From Prorocentrum cordatum (lineage: Eukaryota; Sar; Dinophyceae; Prorocentrales; Prorocentraceae), in contig CAUYUJ010017879.1 of assembly GCA_963575745.1 (NCBI GenBank), forward strand, positions 152,489-216,488: a stretch of DNA of 64,000 nucleotides. Reading direction: 5' to 3'. The translations under genes and the position numbers were made by a program. The notes beneath the pieces are model-generated. The model ran no database searches. It saw nothing but the letters and a program-made list of their open reading frames with translations, and had not been told where the DNA came from. Every line of letters begins with the position of its first letter. Position 1 is the stretch's first letter. This document shows positions 1 to 9,439 of this stretch, piece after piece.

Positions 1-61
1 GGGGCGCGCCGAAATCGAAATGACGTGCCAGCAACTGTTGAGGTTAATTTTGACGAGGGTA

Positions 62-143
62 GTGGGAAGTGGTGGGGAAGACGCGAACATCCAGAAGATG
101 TGGGAGAATGTGAGGACTCCTGGTCTTCGCGTGTATTTGACTG

Positions 144-199
<56 letters not shown>

Positions 200-660
200 T
201 GTGTGTGTGTGTGTGTGTGTGTCTGTGTCTGTGTCTGTGTCTGTGTCTGTGTCTGTGTCTGTGTGTGTGTCTGTGTCTGTGTCTGTGTCTGTGTCTGTGT
301 CTGTGTCTGTGTCTGTGTCTGTGTCTGTGTCTGTGTCTGTGTCTGTGTCTGTGTCTGTGTCTGTGTCTGTGTCTGTGTCTGTGTCTGTGTCTGTGTCTGT
401 GTCTGTGTCTGTGTCTGTCTGTGTGTGTGTCGTGTGTGTGTCTGTGTCTGTGTCTGTGTCTGTGTCTGTGTCTGTGTCTGTGTCTGTGTCTGTGTCTGTG
501 TCTGTGTCTGTGTCTGTGTCTGTGTCTGTGTCTGTCTGTCTGTGTGTCTGTGTGTGTGTGTGTCTGTGTCTGTGTCTGTGTCTGTGTCTGTGTCTGTCTG
601 TGTCTGTGCCTGTGTCTGTGTGTGTGTCGTGTGTGTGTCCTTGGGTCCCTTCAGAATTGG
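62..660 (+). mobile_element. Family Q element, copy 1, with an expanded microsatellite inside
   Basis: The left part (62-140) matches the other family Q copies at 865-1000, 6960-7130 (reverse) and 45455-45600: a GGGAAGAC block followed by CGAACATCCAGAA and GGGAGAATGTG. The right edge (TGTGTGTCCTTGGGTCCC, near 632-650) matches the family's usual right edge. The short GTGTGTATTTGTGTGT stretch of the other copies is replaced here by about 490 bp of simple repeat. Confidence 0.55.
145..640. repeat. (TGCG)n then (TGTGTC)n microsatellite
   Basis: About 55 bp of TGCG units run into TG dinucleotides and then a long TGTGTC hexamer array with TGTG interruptions. All frames stay open (CV/CL, SV, DT on the other strand), so the long ORFs here are artefacts. 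Confidence 0.97.
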
Positions 661-805
661 CGGACACGTCGGCGCCGTGCGCCCCTCTCGGCGCCTCCTG
701 CGCTGCCCCTGGCGCGCTCCGCTCGCCAGGGAAGGGGGGCACGGGGGCCCAGCGCCGATCCGAGAGATCCGCGCGGAGCTCCGACAGCTCAAGTGTTTTT
801 GTCGC
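655..805. mobile_element. Family A TIR element, copy 1 (left arm decayed)
   Basis: The right arm has the family core CAGCGCCGATCCGAGAGAT and CCGCGCGGAGCTCCGA. The centre carries the GGCGCGCTCC / CGCCAGGG pair seen in every copy. The left arm is strongly diverged. Family A is a 155-190 bp element with long imperfect TIRs. Confidence 0.6.
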
Positions 806-864
806 AGCTTCTGGTCCCTCTGGCTGGGGGGGAGACAGGACCAGGGTCAGGAGGGGAAACAAAA

Positions 865-1000
865 ACACACAGACACAATTCATCGTCGATTCCCAGGAAA
901 TTATGGGAAAATATGCGAAGTGGGGGGAAGACAAAAACCCCGAAAATATGGGAAAATATGGGGCATGTGTGTCCTGGACCCCTTCATAGGGGAGGAGATG
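865..1000 (+). mobile_element. Family Q element, copy 2
   Basis: It contains AATTCATCGTCGAT, two GGGAAAATATG blocks and GTGTGTCCTGGACCCCTTCA, as in the other Q copies. It is non-coding; no TIR could be defined with confidence. Confidence 0.55.
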
Positions 1001-1279
1001 CTCGAGGTTGGAGGCGTTCGGCCTTGTGCGCTGGTGCTCGAGGGCTCTCCCGCCTCGGAGTGCGTGCCAGCAGCGGGTGCCTCGCCGGAAGGCGTCCCAA
1101 GGAGGTGCCAGGCTCGTCCCGAACGGCCGGTGGAGAACCAGAGCTACACCCTAGGCGATGCTTAAGAGAACTTCAGTTTTCGGCCAGAGTCTCGTTTATT
1201 CTTCATGTTTCAATGTCAATCCTACGATTTTAATAGAAGTTTTGGGTTTTTATTCAAATTCTGAGACTATGAATTTCTT
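1001..1279. other. No recognisable feature
   Basis: GC-rich first half, AT-richer around 1160-1279. I see no coding signal or repeat family here. Confidence 0.5.
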
Positions 1280-2050
1280 CACCCATGATTTCTTAAGCAT
1301 TTCGCAGGGCGTATGATCCGAAAACGAACCCGGCGCGACCCAAATGAGGGGAAAGTTTCTTGGCGCAGCGCCTGGCGCCTCGCCTTGCGTTGCTCGGCAC
1401 TGCTTGGCGTTGCTTGGCAGTGATCTGCGTTGCTTGGCAGCTTAGTTAGCATTGCTTGGCATTGCGTGGCATGGGTTGGCATTGATTGGCGGTGCTTGGC
1501 ATTGCGTGCCAGTGCGTGCCATTGCTTTGCATGGGTTGGCATGTCCTTGCATTTATCGGCGCTGCCTGGCATTGCTTGACATTGCTTGGCAATGCTGGGG
1601 GATGCGAGAAACGAGAGAGGGGAACTTGAGGAACCACATCAAATTACAGGACCAGGGAAGCTGAAGGACCCGAGGAACCTCCGAGGAACAGGCAACGTAA
1701 GAATACGAGGCACCAGGGGCGGGGAACCAGAGGAACCCAGAGAACCCGAGGAACCTCGCGGGGGAACGGGCAACGTAAGAATACGAGGCACTGGGGGCGG
1801 GAAACCCGAAGAGCCCAGGGAACCAGGGGAACATCCGAGGAACGGGTACATCGAGAATACCATGCACCAAGCTTCAACAACGTAAGCGAACCCCTCAGGC
1901 AAGCCTTACGGGATGGGAGGCGCCAGGGACGGGAGACCCCAGCAACCCGAGGGACCTCCGAGCCACGGGCAAAGCATCAATAGGAGGCACCAAGCTTTGA
2001 CCAAGTGAGAGCACACTAGGCAGGCCTAACTGGGGAGCCAGGGGCCACGA
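1280..2050. repeat. Composite minisatellite, copy 1
   Basis: There are three parts in order: a TTGGCATTGC array of 10-11 bp units (about 1380-1605); an array of AGGAACCYGAGGAACC units with longer repeats of about 87 bp marked by GGCAACGTAAGAATACGAGG (1690 and 1777); and a tail with CAATAGGAGGCACCA and GGCAGGCCTAACTGGGG. The same order recurs at 5.89-6.69 kb, so this is one dispersed composite repeat. Short ORFs on both strands here follow the repeat period. Confidence 0.85.
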
Positions 2051-2550
2051 CAGGAGAGGACAGGCTCAGAGGGGGAAGGCACCCATCAGCTGGCCGGGAT
2101 CGCGGCCAGCCGAGCCCGCGCGCCGCACGTGCGTGCTCTGAGCGCGCCGCGGCTCCGAGGAAGGCCAGGACCAGCGCGCCTCCTCCTCCTCCCTCCTCCT
2201 GCGAGCCCCGCCCTGGGGGAGCGGGCGGCCCGAAGGCAAGAGCAGGCCAGGCAAGGGGCATGGATCGACCGCCTCGCCTAGGCCCCGCCTCCTCCTTCTC
2301 TCTCTCCTCTGTGTGGTCCCACCTGTGTGCGCGCCTCGCGTGCCTACGAGTGCCCTGGCGAGCGCGGAGCCGTGCGATGCCGACGTGGAGCGAGCGAGCC
2401 CTCCCTCCCTCCAAATTGTTCAATCTGAATACTACTCTCCCTCTTCCCCTGATGACGGTTTGAAAGTGGCCGACCCCCCCCCCGCGTACTGTTTTTTACA
2501 CAGGTTTCCCCGGAGTTGGGTTTTCGCTTGCATTTGTTTCCAAAATGCTG
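2051..2550. other. GC-rich stretch without a gene
   Basis: Short CTCCTCC runs lie near 2187. No domain, TIR or coding bias is seen. Confidence 0.5.
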
Positions 2551-2559
2551 CTCTCGCTG

Positions 2560-2745
2560 AGGCGCCGTCCTCATTTTCGGGCCCCGCTCGTTCCGAATCG
2601 TGCTCCCGCTGCAGCGCTGGCCTCATTTCCGTGCTTCCGCTCGTTCCGAATCGCTCTCCCGCTGCAGCGCTGGCCTCATTTCCGCGCTTCCGATCGTTTC
2701 GATTCGTGCTCCGGCTGCAGCGCTGGCGTCATTTCCCGTGCCATG
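2560..2745. repeat. Tandem repeat, unit about 57 bp
   Basis: Three units are marked by CGTTCCGAATCG(T/C)GCTCC and CTGCAGCGCTGGCCTCATTT. Reverse-strand relatives occur at 59310-59400 and 62090-62190 (CTGCAGCGGGAGC followed by CCATTTTGAA or CCTTTTGA), so the unit is dispersed as well as tandem. Confidence 0.7.
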
Positions 2746-2939
2746 CCACGGCATGCAATGCAATGCAGGTTGATGCTACGCTTTACGGTGCTCTTCTACG
2801 CCATGCCACGCCGTGCTCTACAATGCATCGCGTACCCTTTCGGGATCATTGCCCTGCTCGACATCCGACTGAGCGAGTAGAGAGGGCATCTGCGCCATGG
2901 TAAGGGATGGGAGGGAGGGGTAGGATGTCAGATATGACG

Positions 2940-3030
2940 CGAGCGCACCTAGCTTGCCCGCCCCCCCCTCCCTCCCTCCCTGCCTCCCTGCCTGCCTCCC
3001 TGCCTCCCTGCCTCCCCCCCCTCCCCCCAC
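2940..3030. repeat. CCTCCCTGCCT microsatellite
   Basis: Pyrimidine-only run of CCTCC, CCTG and CCCC units. Confidence 0.9.
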
Positions 3031-3036
3031 AGCGCG

Positions 3037-3145
3037 CTTTCGCCTGCCCCGCCGCGGAGCCGCGCGCCCGTCCCGGCAGGAGCGCGCTCGCTGGGGCGGC
3101 GGCCGGCGGTCGGGCCCCCCGTCGGGTGGTGCTGGCGGTCGCCAC
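3037..3145. repeat. Duplicated GC-rich block, copy 1
   Basis: It shares CCGCGCGCCCGTC, GGAGCGCGCT and GTGGTGCTGGCGGTCGCC with 3511-3617. The two copies lie either side of a CTTGGGGCCTTT-type repeat (3230-3500). Confidence 0.7.
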
Positions 3146-3510
3146 TCCGCCGACCCTCGCGGTCGCGGAAGCCCACATCTGGGGCGGTCGTGTGTTGGGG
3201 CGATCGTGGAGGCCATATCCTGGGCCGGGAGCGTGCGGGGTGCAGCTGAGGGCCTCTCGGGATGCCTCTCCCTGGGGGCTCCTGGAGCATCCCGGGGGCC
3301 CGCGGGATGCCTCTTCGGGGGGGGTTCTGGAGGGGGGGGGGGGGGGAGCCTCTGGGTTTTCTTTTCGGGGGGGCGTCTTGGTGGCCTTCCGGGGCCTTTT
3401 CGCGGGAAGCTGCTTCGGGGCCTTCGTGGGGGCCTCTGGGAAGCTTCCCGTGGGCGTCTTGGGCGCCTTCTGGGGGCTTTTCAGAGGGCCCCGACGATTC
3501 GTTGGGCCGC

Positions 3511-3617
3511 GTTTTCGCTGGGCCTGCCGCGGGGCCGCGCGCCCGTCTTGCCGGGAGCGCGCTGGCAGGGGTGGCAGGCGGCGGTCCGGCACCCGCCAGG
3601 TGGTGCTGGCGGTCGCC
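3511..3617. repeat. Duplicated GC-rich block, copy 2
   Basis: Direct repeat of the block at 3037-3145, roughly 80 percent alike by eye. Confidence 0.7.
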
Positions 3618-3673
3618 TTCGCGCCCGAGCTGGTCAGGCGGGGCGGGGCGGGGCGGGGCTCGTGCAAGTTTGC

Positions 3674-3897
<224 letters not shown>

Positions 3898-3924
3898 GTG
3901 GACATGGACAGGTCGGGAGCGTCC

Positions 3925-4330
3925 GAGCTGGCATGGCCCAGGAGTGACGGTGGCGCGCAGGTTTGTGCCGAGGGTGCAGCCTTCGGAGGAGGAAGGGGTG
4001 CCCACACCGCTGTCCTGGCCTCGTTTTCGCCGTTTTGGGGTGCCTCGGGGGAGGCCTTCGTCGCAACTGCTGGATTCGCCCCGAAATCAGTGTGAGAATG
4101 CACCCTGGGGGCGTCCAGGGAGTAGCGGTATCGCTACCTATTGGTTTCCCTATTGGTTACCCCGAGCTTGTCGACTACGGTCAACCTGCACAGCAGGGAC
4201 GGGCAACCTTCCCCAGGGTACCCTTGCATCCTTGCTTCCTCGGCCCATCCTTCGTCACTTTCGTAGGCCGCGCCCCTCTCGAAAAGCTTCGTAATGGCCT
4301 TCCAAGGACCTTGCACCCTTACCGCGCATC
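3925..4330 (+). repeat. Dispersed repeat I, copy 1
   Basis: 3960-4130 resembles 16920-17115 (GGAGGAGGAAGGGGTGCCCA, then GCACCCTGGG and GTAGCGGTATCG). 4235-4320 resembles 46330-46424 (CGGCCCATCCTT, ATGGCCTTCCAAGG, CCTTGCACC). These may be two adjacent repeats. No coding potential is seen. Confidence 0.5.
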
Positions 4331-4345
4331 ATTATGCGTGTTGAC

Positions 4346-4533
4346 TACACACGTAAGAAACCGTAAGAGTGACCTTTCGCCAGAGTGACCTTTGGTGCGG
4401 GCCCAGAGGGTTCCCCCGATCGCCGCACGCGATGCGTCAGTGGCGTCTTGCGTGCTTGTGCTCGGCCCCCCCGCGGCCCCCAAACAGCCGCGCACCAAAG
4501 GCCACTGTTTCCCAGGGTCATTCCTGCGTGTAG
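4346..4533. mobile_element. Family C TIR element, copy 1
   Basis: About 180 bp. The ends are CTACAC(AC)GTAAG and inverted TGCGTGTAG. Inside are two inverted GAGTGACCTTT(C/G)G-type repeats per arm and a GGCCCCCCGCGG centre. The left arm has a small duplication (ACGTAAGAAACCGTAAGAG). Confidence 0.8.
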
Positions 4534-4534
4534 T

Positions 4535-4681
4535 CTTAGATTCGTGCCTGTCCCTCTACAGGAGGAATATTCAGAAATTGTCAGGAAATATTCTGGGGAC
4601 GATTTTTGAATGTATGTTGACTTGTTTTGGTTCTTCGTCCAAAATCCGCCTGCAGGAAGACATGCCCGATTTGAGTGTAGG
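4535..4681. mobile_element. Family M TIR element, copy 1
   Basis: It abuts family C copy 1. The left arm TTAGATTCGTGCCTGTCC pairs with the right arm GACATGCCCGATTTGAG. The AT-richer centre (GGAATATTC, TTTTTGAATG) matches the copy at 13522-13696. Confidence 0.65.
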
Positions 4682-4879
4682 CGAGCCTGCCCCGCCAGGA
4701 GCAGGCGGTCGTCCTACGAGGGTTCCAAGCGTTGCCCAGCAGGTTGTGCGCCCACCCCCTCCTCTGCGGGTGTTTGGGGCGAGGGCGAGGGCAGCTGGGC
4801 ACCAGGCGTGCGCTCCAAGCGCCCGGGATCAAGCAGGACAGCCTGGCACCGCTCGGACGCGCGCACGTGCTCTCCTCGG

Positions 4880-5055
4880 CTACACGTAAGAGTGACCTTC
4901 CGCCAGTTTGACCTTTGGTGCGGGCACAATGGGGTCCCCCGGTCGCCAAACGCGATGCGATAGTAGCGTCTTGCGCGCTTGTGTTGGGCCCCCCGCGGTC
5001 CCCAAAAAGCCGCGCACCAAAGGTCACTCTTATCCGGGGTCACTCTTGCGCGTAG
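4880..5055. mobile_element. Family C TIR element, copy 2
   Basis: Left end CTACACGTAAGAGTGACC, right end GGGTCACTCTTGCGCGTAG. It is internally collinear with copies 1 and 3. The flank on each side begins CGGACGCG(C/T)GCACGTGCTCTC, a 22-bp direct repeat that may be a remnant of a family E arm. Confidence 0.85.
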
Positions 5056-5121
5056 CCGATCGGACGCGTGCACGTGCTCTCAGCGAGGACCATCACATAC
5101 ACTGAGACGGAGAAAAACCGC

Positions 5122-5284
5122 CACAAACATACACTCTTGGCGCTCCGCGCGGATTTCCCAGATCCACGCTGAGCCCCCCGGCGGCGCCTCCAGCGCCGCA
5201 ACTGGCGCGCGGAGCGCGCCAGGGAAGAGGGGTCCGGCGCAGATTCAAGAAATCCGCGCGGAGCGCCAGAAGTTTATGTTTGTG
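5122..5284. mobile_element. Family A TIR element, copy 2
   Basis: The arms are about 36 bp with few mismatches: CACAAACATA(C/A)ACT then GCGCTCCGCGCGGATTTC on each strand. The centre has the GGCGGCGCC and GGCGCGCGGAGCGCGCC self-complementary blocks. Confidence 0.85.
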
Positions 5285-5299
5285 CCTTCTTGTGTCCTT

Positions 5300-5412
5300 C
5301 TGTTCTCGGCGAGGACCATCGAGGATCTTTTTCGGGTCCTTTGGGCAGAAAAGACGCACGCACGAAGCCGACTTTTACGCACGAGGACTGGACGTCCGAG
5401 GGACGGCGAGGT
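5300..5412. mobile_element. Family E-like TIR element, degraded
   Basis: CTCGGCGAGGACCATCGAGG, then ACGCACGAAGCC and GGACGTCCGAGG match the interior and right arm of family E; the left tip is missing. Confidence 0.5.
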
Positions 5413-5653
5413 GCCGTCGAGAGGCTGACAGAGTAAGAACCGCTCTGAGCTCAGGAGGGGCTCGGATTGCCGGGCCGTTCCTTAGATTTGTGGCGTGGGA
5501 CCTGTTTGTGGCCTAGGCCCGCCGTGGTCAGAACAGCCCCCTCGTTTCTTGTTATGCGTTCCTTACGATGGAATGATGATTGCACACCCTCGCGGCATAA
5601 GGTTCTAAATACCATTGAATTTGGTTTGTCAGAAGCAGCGCACTGGACCCCTA

Positions 5654-5849
5654 CTGGAGGATGACGATTAATAAATGACCGGGGGTCGTGTTCACGCGGC
5701 GGCGCCCAGAATGACGATTAGAAAAAACCGGCCGCGGGCCAGAAAACTATTCTTTTAATCGTTCTCCTCCAGTCAGAAAATTGTACAGAAATAGCGGAAA
5801 GCTATTTTGTTTAATCGTTCTCTCCCATTTTCTATGAATCGTCATCCAG
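5654..5849. mobile_element. Possible TIR element (CTGGA-GATGACGATT ends)
   Basis: The left edge CTGGAGGATGACGATTAATA pairs with inverted GAATCGTCATCCAG at the right. Internal ATGACGATTA and TAATCGTTCT repeats add a second inverted layer. Single copy in this window. Confidence 0.5.
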
Positions 5850-5889
5850 CATTACAGACAAGCGCTTCAGGGGAAGAAAGCCGACAACA

Positions 5890-6690
5890 AAAGGAACTTG
5901 GCGCGACCCAGAGTAGGGGCAAGACTATTGCATGGGCGCATCGCTTGGCGTTGTTGCTTGGCACTGCGTGGCACTGCTCGGCATCGCTTTGCATTAGTCA
6001 CCACGCGCAGAGGGGGGTGGGGGGAGGGGGGAGGGCTTCTTAGAAGCACCCCTGCTTCTTAGAAGGCGCCGGCCTTATCTATAGACGTAAGGCCGGCGCC
6101 TTCTAAGAAGCAGCCTGCTTCTAAGAAGCCCTCCCCCCTCCCCTCACCCCCTTGTGCGCGCCGCCAAATTAGTTGGCATTGCTTGGCACTGCTTGAAATT
6201 GCGTGGCATTGCTGTGCATGGGTGGGCATTGCTTTGCATGGATTGGCGTTGCTTGGTATCGCTTGGCGTCATTTGGCAATACCGGGGGACCCGGGAAAGA
6301 AGAGTGGAGAACCCGAGGAGTCAAATCAAAGTACCAGACCGCGGAAGCGCGGAAGCCGGGGAACACGAGGAACCTCCGAGGACCGGGCAACGTAAGAATA
6401 CGAGGCAACAGGGGCGGACGACCCGATGAACCCAGGGAGCCCCAGCAACCTCTGGGAAACGGGCAAAGTAACAAAAGGAGGCACTGGGGGCGGGGAACCC
6501 GATGAACCCGAGGAACCTCTGGGAAATGGCGAAGTTAGGAGGCACCAGGGGGGGGGGAGGAACCCGAGGAACGCGGGGAACCCTAGGAACCCGAGGAACC
6601 TCCAAGCAACCGGCAAACTTTCAATAGGAGGCACCAGCCTGCAAGCACGCAAGAGCCCCTTTAGGCAAGCCGAGTTGGGGAGAAACCATG
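5890..6690. repeat. Composite minisatellite, copy 2
   Basis: Same three-part order as 1280-2050: a GGCATTGCTT array (5935-5998 and 6174-6290), an AGGAACCC array with units of about 80 bp marked by GGCAACGTAAGAATACGAGG (6378), and a tail with CAATAGGAGGCACCA (6619) and GAGTTGGGGAG. The first array is split by the hairpin element at 5999-6167. Confidence 0.85.
5999..6167. mobile_element. Fold-back hairpin element with ATTAGT target duplication
   Basis: The sequence is almost one inverted repeat. Each arm runs from a GGGGGTG/GGGGAGGGGGGAGGG block through GCTTCTTAGAAGC to AAGGCGCCGGCCTTA, with TCTATAGACG at the turn. ATTAGT lies directly on both sides (5993-5998 and 6168-6173), inside the GGCATTGCTT array. 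GCTTCTTAGAAGC is itself a palindrome, so each arm also folds on its own. Confidence 0.85.
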
Positions 6691-6715
6691 GAGGAAAAAA
6701 GGGCGAGAACACACA

Positions 6716-6879
6716 TAGGGGAACAACAAATAGCATAAACATAAAAACTCTGAGGTCCGCGCGGCTCCTGGCGCGGCCCTTGGCGCGCTCCGCGCGCCAG
6801 GGAGGGGGGTCCAGCGCCGATCCGAGCAATCCGCGCGGCTCTCCGAGTTTTTATGCTTATGTCACTCGTTGTTTCCCTA
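6716..6879. mobile_element. Family A TIR element, copy 3
   Basis: Left end TAGGGGAACAACAAA and right end, inverted, TAGGGAAACAACGAG. Both arms continue into CATAAAAACTC and the CCGCGCGG core. Flanks ACACA and ACGCA may be a 5-bp target duplication with one change. Confidence 0.85.
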
Positions 6880-6959
6880 ACGCAACCACAACCACGGACG
6901 ACGAATTCCTCGCCCCCCGCCCTGGGGTTAGTTTTGTTGTTGCCCTGCGGCTGCCCCCC

Positions 6960-7130
6960 CCCCTCAAGGGGCCCAAGGACACACAAATAAATTCACACAA
7001 ATCAGAATGTTCCCCATATTTTCCCATTCTTTCTGGATGTTCGTCTTCCCGCAAAATTCCAATATTTTCCCATATTTTCTTTGGGATCGACGATGAATTC
7101 TGTCTGTGTGTTGTGTTCCCTGCCGTCCCC
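6960..7130 (-). mobile_element. Family Q element, copy 3
   Basis: The reverse complement reads AATTCATCGTCGATCC, GGGAAAATATT, GGGAAGACGAACATCCAGAA, then GTGTGTCCTTGGGCCCCTTG. It is the most complete Q copy here and shows that the ancestral right edge carried only a short TG-rich stretch. Confidence 0.6.
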
Positions 7131-7204
7131 CGGTCGCCGCGGCCGTGGCAGTGCCCTCTCCCGAGCGGGAGTGTGCCGGGAGGGCCCCCTCGGGGAGGGA
7201 GGGG

Positions 7205-7370
7205 CAGGAGGAGGAGGAGGAGGAGGAGGAGGAGGAGGAGGAGGAGGAGGAGGAGGAGGAGGAGGAGGAGGAAGAAGAGAGGAGGAAGGAGGAGGAGGAG
7301 GAGGAGGAGGAGGGAGGAGGTGGCGGAGGAGGAGAGGAGGAGGAGGAGGAGGAGGAGGAAGAGGAGGCTC
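7205..7370. repeat. (GGA)n microsatellite
   Basis: Purine-only GGA tract with AGA and GGT interruptions. It gives poly-Glu, poly-Gly and poly-Arg shadows on + and poly-Leu, poly-Pro and poly-Ser on -. Confidence 0.97.
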
Positions 7371-7640
7371 CGCTGGCTCTCGCCTGCCCGCCGCTGCCTC
7401 TGTCGCCGGTTGGGGCCGCCGCCGCCCGCTTTCGCTCGCTCGCTCGCCCTCGCGCGCTCGCGCGCCACGCGGCCGCGCTCCGCCGCGCTCCGCGGCGGAG
7501 CGCGGCGCTTCGGCGGGCGAAGGGTGCTCCCTCGGGGAGCGCGCGGAGCGCCGCAGCGCAGGGAGGAGGCCCAGCGAGCACACACACGACGAGCCAGTGA
7601 TGCTGCAGTGCGCCATCCCTCCAGGTTATTTCTTCTGCAG
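7371..7640. other. GC-rich stretch with a strong local hairpin
   Basis: 7470-7510 holds CGCTCCGCCGCGCTCCGCGG and its inverse, a palindromic GC block. No gene is recognised. Confidence 0.5.
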
Positions 7641-7644
7641 GTGA

Positions 7645-7677
<33 letters not shown>

Positions 7678-7795
7678 CATATCTCTATGTATACATACAT
7701 ATATATATACGATACGTGCGTGTAAACATAAAGTGTGACTATCTATACATATATATATATATATGTATACATACATGTGCATATCGATGTATGGA
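7640..7795. repeat. (CT)n, (TA)n and TATACATA microsatellite
   Basis: CTCTCT runs into TATATA and ATACATA repeats, a rare AT-rich patch. A smaller relative lies at 59697-59755. Confidence 0.9.
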
Positions 7796-8110
7796 TTCGT
7801 TGCGGAAGGCGGCCCGTTCGAAAACAACCGTCCGAGCGTCCGCATTTGCTCTACAACACCATTCGTGGGACTGCAACTCCGCGCATCGATGTGACTTCCC
7901 CAAACCGTGCCAGAATACAATCCCTGAGACTTCGGCACCGCAAACCAACCTTACTGTTGCACCCTGACGGCCCTAAATCGTGCCAGGCCACCGATCCCGG
8001 TATTTCTCCCATCCGGATCCCTCCATTTGCTGTCGAAGTGTACTACGAATCTGCGCGGCGCGGGTTCGAGAGCCACATTTTGAAAAAGGTGCCGCCCTCC
8101 ACCCTTGGAA
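7796..8110. other. No recognisable feature
   Basis: Open frames exist on both strands, but I find no domain or repeat. Confidence 0.4.
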
Positions 8111-8242
8111 CTTGGCATCGCTCGGACGTGTGCATTTTCCCTCCGGCGAGGACCGTCGAGGAGCATCCTTGATCATTTGGCGAAAAGACCACGCACGAAA
8201 CCTAACAAAAACACAGGGAATGGACGTCCGAGCGATGGCCAG
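8111..8242. mobile_element. Family E TIR element, copy 1, with TGGAA target duplication
   Basis: The ends are CTTGGCATCGCTCGGACGT and inverted CTGGCCATCGCTCGGACGT. TGGAA lies on both sides (8106-8110 and 8243-8247). The interior CGAGGACC-TCGAGGAGCATCC and CACGCACGAAACC is conserved in all E copies. Confidence 0.9.
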
Positions 8243-8362
8243 TGGAACAGTTGCAGAGTCTTCGTGCGAGCGTGCGTGGCGCTGCGGGTAGCCGCCACAC
8301 GTGGAAAACCAGCCTCATTCCATCCTCGAAGCCGCTGCGAACGTTGCGGCGCATGTGCGCGG

Positions 8363-8548
8363 CACTACAGTCGGGGCGCTGAAGAAGGAATCCTTTTCGT
8401 TGGGGAGGGGCTCGGTGTTCCTTGATTGTTCTTCAGTTTGCCTTCTGTTTTCCTGAGGTTTTCCCTGGGGAATCGAAGTTCAACTTATGGGCGAAAGGGG
8501 CCTCGTTCCTTACTTAGGGTTCCTGAAGTCAACGCCCCAACTGTAGTG
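8363..8548. mobile_element. Family F TIR element, copy 1
   Basis: Ends CACTACAGTCGGGGCG and inverted CACTACAGTTGGGGCG. Internal landmarks TTTTCGTTGGGGAGGGGCTC and GGGGCCTCGTTCCTTA are shared with the copy at 27508-27688. Confidence 0.85.
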
Positions 8549-8587
8549 CGACAGCCAGCGTTTGAGAACAACCCGCCGTTCGACCCC

Positions 8588-8632
8588 GCGAAACTGCTGC
8601 AAGTCTCGAGCTTCAGGATCACAGGTGGTGGG
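8588..8632 (+). repeat. 45-bp direct repeat, left copy
   Basis: CGAAACTGCTGCAAGTCTCG followed by AGCTTCAGGATCACAGGTGG; the identical stretch recurs at 9098-9141. The two copies bracket family D copy 1 and its 205-bp companion. Confidence 0.85.
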
Positions 8633-8639
8633 GAATCAC

Positions 8640-8886
8640 TTAGTGGGCCCTGGAAACGACAGGGCCGTTTTTCTACCGGTTCCGTTCTGCCTTTTTTTTG
8701 CCGGTTCCGACGCCGTTTTTTTACCGGTTCCGTCGCCGTTTTTTTACCGGTTCCGGCTCCGGTTCCAATCCTGGAGCCGTTTTGTTGGCCGTTTCCGGTC
8801 GCCGTTTTTTTTCCCGTTTCCATGTTCAAGGGACATGTTTCTGGAAACGGTGAAAAAACGGCCCTGCCGTTTCCGGGGCCCACAAA
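8640..8886 (+). mobile_element. Family D TIR element, copy 1
   Basis: About 245 bp. The ends are TTAGTGGGCCCTGGAAACG and inverted TTTGTGGGCCCCGGAAACGG. The interior is built from repeated CCGTTTTTT, CCGGTTCCG and CCGTTTCC motifs on a regular pitch of about 25 bp. Other copies: 11661-11908, 12352-12592, 46425-46667 (reverse) and 63427-63670 (reverse). Confidence 0.9.
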
Positions 8887-9093
8887 ACCCAGGGGCTCTT
8901 CGCGGACTGGCTCAGTCTGTGAGGCACCGCGGGAAGATGGTGGTCCTAGAGCTCCGCTCGTGATTCGCCTCGCGGCGTTGATTTCCCCACGAGTCGGACT
9001 TTCCAGATCCAGCCAGCCACTGCCTCTCCGATCCTCGACGCCCCCCCTCCCCCCACGTAAAATGCGGGAGTAAGCAGCGCACCCGCCGTCTTC
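8887..9093 (+). repeat. 205-bp companion segment, duplicated with family D
   Basis: From CCCAGGGGCTCTTCGCGGAC to GCGCACCCGCCGTCTT it is nearly identical to 11909-12117. It follows D copies 1 and 2 but not D copies 3, 4 or 5. Confidence 0.85.
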
Positions 9094-9097
9094 GAAA

Positions 9098-9410
9098 CTG
9101 CGAAACTGCTGCAAGTCTCGAGCTTCAGGATCACAGGTGGGGGGGAAGTCTGAGGCAAAACGCCCAGGCCCTCCCCACCGCACCTCGGCACTTTTTCAAT
9201 TGACAATTTTCCATGTTCAATTGTTTCCCCACCGCACCTCGGCCACCGCACCCCACCGTTTCCATGTTCAATTGACATTTTTCTGGAAACGTTGGAAAAA
9301 CGGCCCTGCCGTTTCTGGGGCCCACAAAGATGGGGAAGTCTGAGGCGAAACGCCCAGCCCTCCCCACCGCACCTCGGGGGGTGCGACATGGCGGATCGCT
9401 TGCGCAGGCC
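9098..9410. repeat. 45-bp direct repeat, right copy, and family D fragments
   Basis: After the direct repeat (9098-9141) come several CCCCACCGCACCTCGG units and pieces of family D right arm (GTTGGAAAAACGGCCCTGCC near 9290). This is a rearranged remnant. Confidence 0.6.
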
Positions 9411-9439
9411 TTGCGGCCAGTGCCGTGGACCCTGAAGGC

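Noticed and set aside
20-1233. 381- and 402-aa frames of CV/CL and SV repeats
   Set aside because: They are translations of the (TGTGTC)n tract; other frames and the other strand are equally open.
6154-7967. 513-aa plus-strand frame
   Set aside because: It crosses a minisatellite, a family A element, a Q element and a (GGA)n tract in one frame; not a gene.
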